A stretch of 64,000 bases of DNA from Desulfuromonadales bacterium (GTDB lineage: Bacteria; Desulfobacterota; Desulfuromonadia; Desulfuromonadales; Syntrophotaleaceae), in contig JABXKU010000004.1 in assembly GCA_013619105.1 (NCBI GenBank), positions 1-64,000 on the forward strand, written 5' to 3'. Shown here piece by piece: positions 25,710-32,919 of this stretch. The translations under genes were made by a program, and so were the position numbers. The stretch's first letter is position 1, and the number at the start of each line of letters is the position of its first letter. The notes below the pieces were generated by a model that made no database searches, was not told where the DNA came from, and saw only the letters and a list, made by a program, of their open reading frames with translations.

Positions 25710-28562
25710 TTATACTTTTGCAGTTTCCATATCAGCCAGGGCGTTGATTACATCCTCGGGCTTCGGCGGAACCGAATCGACTGCGTCGGAGGTGTAACCA
25801 AGGGCAATGGCGTCGGCCACGTCGAAGGCTTTCTTCTTCGAGTTGAGGGCCGCCAGCACCTTCTCCGGATAGGCCGGAAGGTGACGGATACGGGCGCCGC
25901 AGGCGTCATCGATGGCGTTGATGATGGCGCAGTGGGGAGAGGTCAGTGGCAGCTCTCCAACCCCGCCGGCACCGGAGGCACCATGCACCCGAGGCTCGCA
26001 GACGTAGATGATTTCCAGGTCGTCGGGGATGTCGTTGCAGAACGGGAAGCCTGCGCCGATCATGTTGGAGTGCTTCTTGATGTGCTCGAAGTCCTCGGTT
26101 AGAGCCAAGCCGACACCCTGGGCCAAGCCACCGTAGATCTGGCCGTCAACTGCTAGCTGGTTGGTGATGGTGCCGACGTCGGCGACAATGGTCATTTTCA
26201 ACACGGTAGTCTTACCAGTGGTGATGTCGACCTCGACTTCGGACAGGAACAGACCGTACATGTAGATGCAGAAGGGGTCGCCCTTGCCGGTTTCGACGTC
26301 GCACTCGGTGCAGGGGGTGGTCCACTTGCCGAGATACTTGGTGTCGATACCATCGGCCTGCATCTCGTCAAAGGTGCGGTAGCTGCCGTCGGCCTTTTTC
26401 ATGCCCTCCATAAGCATTTCGCAGGCAACGCGGATAGCATTACCGGTGACGACGTTGTGGCGGCTGCCACCGGAAGGACCGGAGTTGGGAGTCATGCTGG
26501 AGTCGTTCATGCACAAATGGATCTGTTCCGGCCGCACACCCAGGGGTGTCAGGGTTTGGTGAGCATGGGTGAGGGTACCGATGTCAGCGCCCTGGCCGTG
26601 ATCCTGCCAGCTGTTGCCGATCATGAACTCGTTGTTGGGCAGCAGTTCGGCCCAGGCTTCCGAAGTGTCGGGACCGTCGAGGCCGCAGCCGTAGATACCG
26701 AGGGAGACGCCGACGCCGCGCTTCTTGGTGGCGGTGCTGTTCTGCTCGGCCAGTTGCTTGGCCCGCTCGTACTTGGGACGCAGGGCTTCGAACTGTTGCG
26801 GGAAGATGAATACTTCCGGGATCTGCTGGGTCGGGGTGGTGGAACCTTCGCGGTAGCAGTTCAGTTCGCGCAGATCAAAAGGATCCTTACCCATCTTCTG
26901 AGCCAACTCGTCGATCAGCGACTCGGAAGCGAAGAAGGACTGGGGCGAACCGTAGGAGCGGAATGGAGCGCCCCAGCAGTGGTTTGTGCAGACCGTACGG
27001 CCTTCACCGCGCATGTTGGGGATGTCGTAGCCAGAGAAGCAGTACTGCATGCCACGGATGGTCAGCAGGTCGCCGAACTCGGAGTAGGGGCCGTGGTCGA
27101 CGGACCAGTCGGTCTCGACGGCCAGGAACTTGCCGTTTTTGTCGGCAGCCAGGCGTGCCTTGAACCAGAAGGGCGAACGCTTGCCGGTGTAGAACTGCAG
27201 CTGGGCCCAGCTGTACTCGAGGTAGACGGGACGACCGGTGGCCATAGTGGCCGCGGCGAGCAGAGCTTCGTTACTGGGGCAGAACTTGTAGCCGAAGGAA
27301 GAACCGCAGGGGTTTTGTACAATGACCAGGTTTTCCGGGTCCAAGCCGAGGCCCGGGGCGATCATCGCGATCTGCAGCTGAATTGCGATGGATTTGGAGT
27401 TGACGACCACTTTGTCGTCTTCGTTGATGTACGCGAAGCCGATGTCGGACTCGAGGGGCATCTGTGGCTGGCGGCCGAGATAGTACTCGCCCTCGACCAC
27501 ATAGGCGGCTTTTTCCATGATCGGCGCGGTTTCTTCACCTTTTTTCAGGCCCTGGGTGAAGTAGACGTTGGGGGTGCCGGGATGGATTTCGATAGCGTCT
27601 TCGGCCATGGCGGCCGGAGCGTTCATGTAGTGGGGTAGCACTTCGAGGTCAAGCTTGACCGCTTTGGCGGCTGCATCGGCCTGGACCTGGGTATCGGCGC
27701 AGACGATGGCGATGGCGTCGCCGTACTGGAAGACCTTCTCATCGCACAGGATCGGACGATCCCAGCCGTCACCCTTGTTGGTTGGGAAGGTGATCAGGCC
27801 GGTGATGCGGTTCTTGCCCTGGATGTCCTTGGCGGTGACGATCTTGACCACGCCGGGCATCGTTTCGGCTTCGCTGGTGTCGACGCCTTTGATGTTGGCA
27901 TGGGCCACATCGGCGTAGACCAGAGACAGGAACAGGGTGTTTTCAGGCAGCTGCTCGCGCTTGTCCGCACCGAAATCCCACAGACCGCAGACCTTGGCCA
28001 CCGAGGTGGGGCGAGGGTAGCGGGATCCGTAAAGTTTGCCGTCGTTGTTGTCTTTGTAGTCGAGCATGGCTTCGTCCATGTCGCCACGCAGCACCTTGGC
28101 GGCATCCAGCGCCGCGTCGACGAGGGACATGTAACCGACGCAGCGGCAAGCGTTCTTGTACTTGGTGAACCAGTCGCGCACGTCCTGACGGGTGGGACTG
28201 GCGTTTACGTCGAGCAGCGCCTTGATGGAGACGACAAAGCCCGGAGTACAGAATCCGCACTGTAGGGCGCCGTGCTTGATGATGGCCTTCTGCACAGGGT
28301 GCAGGTTCTGTGGGGTGCCGAGGCCCTCGACGGTGGTGAGGGTCGACCAATTGTCGATTCGTTTCATGCGGGTGACGCAGGAACGCACCAGCTTGCCGTT
28401 CAGGATCACGTTGCAGGCTCCACAGGTGCCGGTGCCGCAACCGACTTTAGTGCCGGTCAGCTGAAACTGCTTGCGGATCACATCGGACAACAGTGCGTCC
28501 TGGTCAACGATAACAGCCCGTTCGATGCCGTTGACTTTGAGTATCTTCTTGACCAATCCCAT
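25710..28562 (-). CDS. Molybdenum-dependent aldehyde oxidoreductase (Mop / xanthine oxidase family; 2Fe-2S + Moco)
   Basis: CGTGTCGACNV plant-type 2Fe-2S, LQCGFCTPGFVVS second 2Fe-2S, Moco-binding domains; start reassigned to 28562 (AGGAGG before MGLVKKILKVNG). Confidence 0.93.
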   Translation of the reverse strand: MGLVKKILKVNGIERAVIVDQDALLSDVIRKQFQLTGTKVGCGTGTCGACNVILNGKLVRSCVTRMKRIDNWSTLTTVEGLGTPQNLHPVQKAIIKHGALQCGFCTPGFVVSIKALLDVNASPTRQDVRDWFTKYKNACRCVGYMSLVDAALDAAKVLRGDMDEAMLDYKDNNDGKLYGSRYPRPTSVAKVCGLWDFGADKREQLPENTLFLSLVYADVAHANIKGVDTSEAETMPGVVKIVTAKDIQGKNRITGLITFPTNKGDGWDRPILCDEKVFQYGDAIAIVCADTQVQADAAAKAVKLDLEVLPHYMNAPAAMAEDAIEIHPGTPNVYFTQGLKKGEETAPIMEKAAYVVEGEYYLGRQPQMPLESDIGFAYINEDDKVVVNSKSIAIQLQIAMIAPGLGLDPENLVIVQNPCGSSFGYKFCPSNEALLAAATMATGRPVYLEYSWAQLQFYTGKRSPFWFKARLAADKNGKFLAVETDWSVDHGPYSEFGDLLTIRGMQYCFSGYDIPNMRGEGRTVCTNHCWGAPFRSYGSPQSFFASESLIDELAQKMGKDPFDLRELNCYREGSTTPTQQIPEVFIFPQQFEALRPKYERAKQLAEQNSTATKKRGVGVSLGIYGCGLDGPDTSEAWAELLPNNEFMIGNSWQDHGQGADIGTLTHAHQTLTPLGVRPEQIHLCMNDSSMTPNSGPSGGSRHNVVTGNAIRVACEMLMEGMKKADGSYRTFDEMQADGIDTKYLGKWTTPCTECDVETGKGDPFCIYMYGLFLSEVEVDITTGKTTVLKMTIVADVGTITNQLAVDGQIYGGLAQGVGLALTEDFEHIKKHSNMIGAGFPFCNDIPDDLEIIYVCEPRVHGASGAGGVGELPLTSPHCAIINAIDDACGARIRHLPAYPEKVLAALNSKKKAFDVADAIALGYTSDAVDSVPPKPEDVINALADMETAKV

Positions 28563-28637
28563 GACTCTGTTCCTCCTTCTAGGGTTGTAGGGGTTCATGC
28601 AGACCGACCATTCGGCTGCCCCCCATTTGCAAACATG

Positions 28638-28675
28638 CAGGGCCGATCCGAGTGGTACCTCGGACCGGCCCTGCA
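28638..28675 (-). promoter_or_regulatory. Long stable hairpin between the MoeA-like and aldehyde oxidoreductase genes
   Basis: GCAGGGCCG-(ATCCGAG…CTCGGAC)-CGGCCCTGC. Confidence 0.55.
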
Positions 28676-28683
28676 GAACTTGG

Positions 28684-29706
28684 CTATTTTCCGAAGCCGC
28701 AATCGGGATAACGGCACTCTTGGCAGCTGGCACAGATTCCGCCGTGGCCGAGAGCGATAATGTCCTCTCGCGTCACGCTTACGCCGGCCAGCAGGCGAGG
28801 GATAATAAGTTCAACGATGGTTGCCTTGTGATACATGGCGCAACCGGGCAGGCCGACCATCGGTACCCCGCGCAGTTCGGCCAGCATAAACATGGCTCCG
28901 GGATAGGTGGGGGCGCCGTAGCTGATGACCCGTGCGCCGCTAGCTCGAATTCCAGCCGGGGTCAGGTCGTCCGGGTCGACCGACATGCCACCGGTAAGGA
29001 CGATCATTTCGGCGCCGTCTCCGAGCAGTTTGTCGATAGCTTCGACGATGTCCGGCACTCGATCGGGCACCAAGTGCTGGCAGAACACCTCGCTGCCCCA
29101 GGCTTCGAATTTGGTTTTGACCAAGGGGCCGAAGCTATCGGGTATGCGACCGTAAAAGATTTCGTTACCGGTGGTGATCAAGCCGATTTGCAACGGCCGA
29201 AATGGTGTGAGGGTGATCAGGGGGGGGTGGTCTCGACAGATTTCTTCGAGGCGCTGCAGGTGATGTTCTTCGGTAAACAATGGAATAATACGGGTGCCGG
29301 CGACCACCTTGCCGGCCGTTACCGGTTGATTGCCATGCAGGGTAGCAATGGTAACGTCCGGCAGGCCATTGAGTTGTTTCAGTAGCCCAACGTCGATCTG
29401 CAGCAGCCCCTCAGTTTCAGCTTTGAGTTCGATTTTGCCTTGATTGGGCTCCGCAAAGCAGAGGTTCGGGCCACAGATGGCTTGGGCGATTCGCTGCGCG
29501 GCTTCATCCTCATGAATGTAGCCGTCGGGCAGGTTGAGTACATAGATACGTTCCTTGCCGATATCCTTAAGCCTTGGTACGTCGTCAAGGGTGATATGGT
29601 GCCCCTTCTTATAGGCGCGGCCCTTGAACTCTCCCGGCACGATGCGGGTGATATCGTGGTACAGCACTCTACCCACTGCTTGTTCGACATCTATGATTTC
29701 AACCAT
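28684..29706 (-). CDS. Molybdopterin-binding protein (MoeA/MogA-like) with C-terminal Cys cluster
   Basis: LITTGNEIFYGRIPDS, VLTGGMSVDPDDLTPAGIR (MoCF-type domain); C-terminal CASCQECRYPDC. Confidence 0.85.
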   Translation of the reverse strand: MVEIIDVEQAVGRVLYHDITRIVPGEFKGRAYKKGHHITLDDVPRLKDIGKERIYVLNLPDGYIHEDEAAQRIAQAICGPNLCFAEPNQGKIELKAETEGLLQIDVGLLKQLNGLPDVTIATLHGNQPVTAGKVVAGTRIIPLFTEEHHLQRLEEICRDHPPLITLTPFRPLQIGLITTGNEIFYGRIPDSFGPLVKTKFEAWGSEVFCQHLVPDRVPDIVEAIDKLLGDGAEMIVLTGGMSVDPDDLTPAGIRASGARVISYGAPTYPGAMFMLAELRGVPMVGLPGCAMYHKATIVELIIPRLLAGVSVTREDIIALGHGGICASCQECRYPDCGFGK

Positions 29707-29738
29707 GGGTTATCCCTTTGCGCTCTTTGGGCGCCAAT

Positions 29739-29824
29739 AAAAAAACCCGCATCAATACCTGTTGCCAGGGATCAATGCGGGTTTCGTTGGGTCTGCGTGG
29801 GGCAGAGGACGAAATAGGCGCCTG
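29739..29824 (-). ncRNA. Repeated structured RNA element, copy 1
   Basis: Minus strand GGCGCCUAUUUCGUCCUCUGCCCCACGCAGACCCAACGAAACCCGC + terminator ending in U7; 33 nt before MoeA-like ATG. Confidence 0.75.
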
Positions 29825-29852
29825 ATATTAAATTGGATGCCGAGCGATCGTT

Positions 29853-30107
29853 CTACTTAAACTGCTCGATCTTTTCGATATAGTTGACGCCGCCTTCTTT
29901 GAAGGAAATAACCAGTTTGCCGGTGAAGCTTTCGTCGATGAACGCTGTCTTCTGCATGGTGGCGGCAACGATCCGTTTGCGGCTGGAGATCGAAGTCGCA
30001 GACAGGTCCGTTTTAGCGGAGCGGCGCCGCCCGGAGGAGGACTTCTCCTTTTGGCGACTTTCTTCCCTCAGTTGCGATTCCACTCTTAGAATTTCCGGAA
30101 CGGACAT
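29853..30107 (-). CDS. Small protein with YezD/DUF2292-like C-terminus
   Basis: C-terminal FTGKLVISFKEGGVNYIEKIEQFK shared with the protein at 32062-32256. Confidence 0.6.
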   Translation of the reverse strand: MSVPEILRVESQLREESRQKEKSSSGRRRSAKTDLSATSISSRKRIVAATMQKTAFIDESFTGKLVISFKEGGVNYIEKIEQFK

Positions 30108-30160
30108 GACTGGAGCCTCGCTATTGTACAGGGCATGTCAACGGGTAGTCGGACGTCGAA

Positions 30161-30244
30161 TAAAAAACCCGCACCTAGGCCTCAGAAAGGTTCGCTGCGG
30201 GTTTCGTTGGGTCTGCTCTCATGCAGAGGACGAAATGGGCGCCA
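30161..30244 (-). ncRNA. Repeated structured RNA element, copy 2
   Basis: Minus strand GGCGCCCAUUUCGUCCUCUGCAUGAGAGCAGACCCAACGAAACCCGC + terminator; 55 nt before ATG at 30107. Confidence 0.75.
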
Positions 30245-30351
30245 TATTTGAGGCAATTTTCTTGAGACGATTGTCTAGTGTGGTCGTTCTCAAATTAAAA
30301 CACCATTTGAAGGGTCTCTTTATAGCAAACCCATGACCAAATCTTCAAGAT

Positions 30352-30377
30352 AAAAATAACACCATCGGATGTTATTT
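30352..30377 (-). terminator. A/T-rich hairpin (tandem pair, 1)
   Basis: AAATAACA-N8-TGTTATTT(TT) on minus strand. Confidence 0.5.
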
Positions 30378-30400
30378 ACCGTAAACAACCAATAATACCT

Positions 30401-30424
30401 AAAAATAACCACCATTTGTTATTT
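30401..30424 (-). terminator. A/T-rich hairpin (tandem pair, 2), downstream of NifX-like gene
   Basis: AAATAAC-N8-GTTATTTTT on minus strand. Confidence 0.55.
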
Positions 30425-30438
30425 GGGGTTTTTGAAAC

Positions 30439-30927
30439 TCAATGGGTGGAGCAGGAATCGCTACTATGATCGGCGCATCCGTTGCCACCTTGAAGGACGC
30501 AGTCGCTTGGTTCTTCCTCCTCCTTCTCTTCGTGGTCATGGTCACAGCTGCCCTCTTCTTCATCGCCACAGCGACCCGCATCCTGGCTGTAGAAGGGTTC
30601 CATTTCATTTAGTTGTTCCTTTTTAAGCTCCTCAACAAGTTGTTGCAGGTTGCTACTTGTGGCTTCAAAGACCCGGTAACCGCTCATATTCATGGTCTGA
30701 TGGATGGCATCGCCGATGGCGTCGACCACGATGGCATCCAGGTTTCTGCCTTGGAGGGCCGCAAAGGGGTTGCAGCCTTTTGGTGGGTCCTGGGGGTCGC
30801 AGTTGTCGATAGTTTCAACTACGCCACTTTCGCTATCGACGATCACAAACAGAGGGGAAGAGGAAAAATGACTGAAAAGTTGACTGTTGATGCCGTTGTC
30901 TACGGCGACGGGAAAGCAGATTTTCAT
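30439..30927 (-). CDS. NifX/NifB-type Fe-Mo-cofactor-binding-like domain protein with acidic Cys/His-rich tail
   Basis: KICFPVAVDNGINSQLFSHFSSSPLFVIVD…; RBS AAGGAG before ATG at 30927; the ORF-track start at 31143 is not supported. Confidence 0.85.
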   Translation of the reverse strand: MKICFPVAVDNGINSQLFSHFSSSPLFVIVDSESGVVETIDNCDPQDPPKGCNPFAALQGRNLDAIVVDAIGDAIHQTMNMSGYRVFEATSSNLQQLVEELKKEQLNEMEPFYSQDAGRCGDEEEGSCDHDHEEKEEEEPSDCVLQGGNGCADHSSDSCSTH

Positions 30928-31024
30928 TGGGTATTCTCCTTGTCGTATTGGGCTTAGAAGGGCGGTTTTAGGAACAGAACCGGGCCATACTGGCCAGGGA
31001 TGGGGTATTCTGGTGGGGCACGTT

Positions 31025-31930
31025 TCAGCTGCGCTGGAGCAGGGCTTGGCCACCTTGCAGATAGAGGACCTGCAAGTCATGGTTGCCGCAATATTCGTCC
31101 ACCGCCTGGCGAACCCCGGGGCAGGAAGGGAATCCGTAATCATCGAAAATCATCACCCCGCCAGGACTCAGCCGGGGGTAAAAAAACTGACAACAGGCCA
31201 AGGCTGAAGCGTAGATATCGACATCGACATGCACCAGTGAAAAAACTTTATAGGACCAGTGCTCAGGTAGGGTTTCGGGAAATAACCCTGGGTGGAGTTG
31301 CACATTTTTATATTCGCCCAGCAGGGCTGAGACGGCTTTGACGGAGGTGTCAGCAAAGTCCCCCGAGCGGTGCATGTCGATAGCGGGATCGCTGTCCGGC
31401 ATGCCGCAAAAGGTGTCAAAGAGATGCAGTTGCTGGATGCTGCCCTGCAGGGCCTCTGCCATGAGCAGTGCAGTGCCTCCCCGGTAGACCCCTATTTCAG
31501 CTAAGTCGCCATTGACCTTCCGTGCTTGGCGGCTGAGTTGATAGAGGGGAGCTAGGCGGTCTTCGCTCACCAGGGTGTGTCTTCGGACCTTGTCCCGTAG
31601 AGGGGCAAAGTCTGGCTCAAGATCGCTGTAGTGTAGTGGCCGCGGGGTCGCATCGTAAAAGTGTTGGTCTTCTTCAAGACCTAACCTTTCCAGCAGCTTA
31701 CGGACCTCCTGGTAGTGGCCACCCACCGCTACCGCGACGGTCGGTGGTCCGTCGTCCAGCGATAGCAGGTAGCCGGGTGGGTATACCGGCAGGCCTTCCA
31801 CGATCAGGCCCTGCTTGGTTGGATTACTATCGACGAAGCAGAGAACGTCTGCCGAATCAGGGTTTTTTTTTAACAGCCGCATCAGGGCGATCCCCTGGCA
31901 GCCAGCACCGTAAATGATAAAGAGTTTCAT
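31025..31930 (-). CDS. TylF/MycF-type methyltransferase with N-terminal Rossmann-like domain
   Basis: GDLAEIGVYRGGTALLMAEAL, HVDVDIYASALACCQFFYPRLSPGGVMIFDDYG; N-terminal FIIYGAGCQGIALMRLL; start moved to MKLF at 31930. Confidence 0.75.
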   Translation of the reverse strand: MKLFIIYGAGCQGIALMRLLKKNPDSADVLCFVDSNPTKQGLIVEGLPVYPPGYLLSLDDGPPTVAVAVGGHYQEVRKLLERLGLEEDQHFYDATPRPLHYSDLEPDFAPLRDKVRRHTLVSEDRLAPLYQLSRQARKVNGDLAEIGVYRGGTALLMAEALQGSIQQLHLFDTFCGMPDSDPAIDMHRSGDFADTSVKAVSALLGEYKNVQLHPGLFPETLPEHWSYKVFSLVHVDVDIYASALACCQFFYPRLSPGGVMIFDDYGFPSCPGVRQAVDEYCGNHDLQVLYLQGGQALLQRS

Positions 31931-31962
31931 GGGCATTTCGTAGTTAAGGTGAGTTGTAAAAC

Positions 31963-32058
31963 GAAAAAAACCCACTCCAGTGCCAGGCAGACCATAGGTC
32001 CGGCAGTATGGAGCGGGTTTCGTTGGGTCTGCCTTGGGCAGAGGACGAAATAGGCGCT
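31963..32058 (-). ncRNA. Repeated structured RNA element, copy 3
   Basis: Minus strand AGCGCCUAUUUCGUCCUCUGCCCAAGGCAGACCCAACGAAACCCGC + terminator with U7; 33 nt before ATG at 31930. Confidence 0.75.
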
Positions 32059-32061
32059 GAG

Positions 32062-32256
32062 TTATTTGAATGTTTCGGTTTTTTCGACGAAGCTGATGCC
32101 GCCATCCTTGAAGGAGATGACCAGCTTGCCGGTAAAGCGTTCAGGGACAATATGCAGTTCCTGAAAAGTATCGCACAGCTGCTTTTTCCAGACGGAGTTT
32201 TTGGCTTTAATGTCGGTTACGACCTGCCTTCTGACCTCTCTGTCCTTGTTTGCCAT
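32062..32256 (-). CDS. Small protein with YezD/DUF2292-like C-terminus
   Basis: C-terminal FTGKLVISFKDGGISFVEKTETFK, 17/24 identical by eye to the 29853-30107 product. Confidence 0.65.
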   Translation of the reverse strand: MANKDREVRRQVVTDIKAKNSVWKKQLCDTFQELHIVPERFTGKLVISFKDGGISFVEKTETFK

Positions 32257-32490
32257 GGTTTCTCGGTAAAAATCCTTTTTTGCGGCCAGAGGAGTAAGCC
32301 TTAGAAGCAGAAAGATCTACAAACAAAACATCGTTTGGATGCACCGTGGACTTGCCGTTATATAGCATGGCATACATCGGTATGCAAGAGCTAATGTTTG
32401 GGAGAGGAGCGCCTTGTCTAGCAGACGTCGAAAAGGAAAAAGCAGTATAGGAAAACCACAGCCTTAAGGATGTTGCTGAAGGATATTGGT

Positions 32491-32907
32491 TCAGCTTTCG
32501 TGGTAGCCCAGCACCACCAGGAGGCAACTGCCGTCGGCAATAACATTGATGCCGACTTCTTCGCAGCGGCTAACCGCAAGGGAACTTTGGGCACCTGGTT
32601 GCATCCAGATATTTTTTATGCCTTGATCGATGGCTTGCTCGACTAATTGTTCAGTTATTTTTGGCGGTGTAATGATGGATAGGCTTTGGACTTCGGTAGG
32701 TAGCTCGACCACACTAGTTGCGCAGTTCAAACCTTCGATGGTTGCGGCTCGGGGGTTGACGGGAATGACCCTGCGGTTGTGCTGTTGATAGCAGCGCAGA
32801 ACTTTGTTGCCGTATTTATCACGATTACTTGAGGCGCCGGCCACCGCAAAGGCTTCGGCGGCCAGAAACTGGATAATTTTTTCTTCTATTGTTTGCTTAT
32901 CAGCCAT
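32491..32907 (-). CDS. CoA-binding domain protein (YccU-like)
   Basis: AVAGASSNRDKYGNKVLRCYQQHNRRVIPVNP, IWMQPGAQS motifs. Confidence 0.88.
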   Translation of the reverse strand: MADKQTIEEKIIQFLAAEAFAVAGASSNRDKYGNKVLRCYQQHNRRVIPVNPRAATIEGLNCATSVVELPTEVQSLSIITPPKITEQLVEQAIDQGIKNIWMQPGAQSSLAVSRCEEVGINVIADGSCLLVVLGYHES

Positions 32908-32919
32908 GGTAACGCTCCA

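Noticed and set aside
26457-27638. 393-aa plus-strand ORF antisense to the aldehyde oxidoreductase
   Set aside because: Lies entirely within a strongly conserved CDS; composition typical of GC-rich antisense ORFs; no recognisable domain.
30928-31143. N-terminal extension of the NifX-like ORF
   Set aside because: Overlaps the TylF-like gene; the internal ATG at 30927 has AAGGAG and begins the NifX-like domain.
29739-32058. Three repeats as a CRISPR array
   Set aside because: Copies are 0.4-1.8 kb apart with genes between them and contain terminators; no regular spacers.
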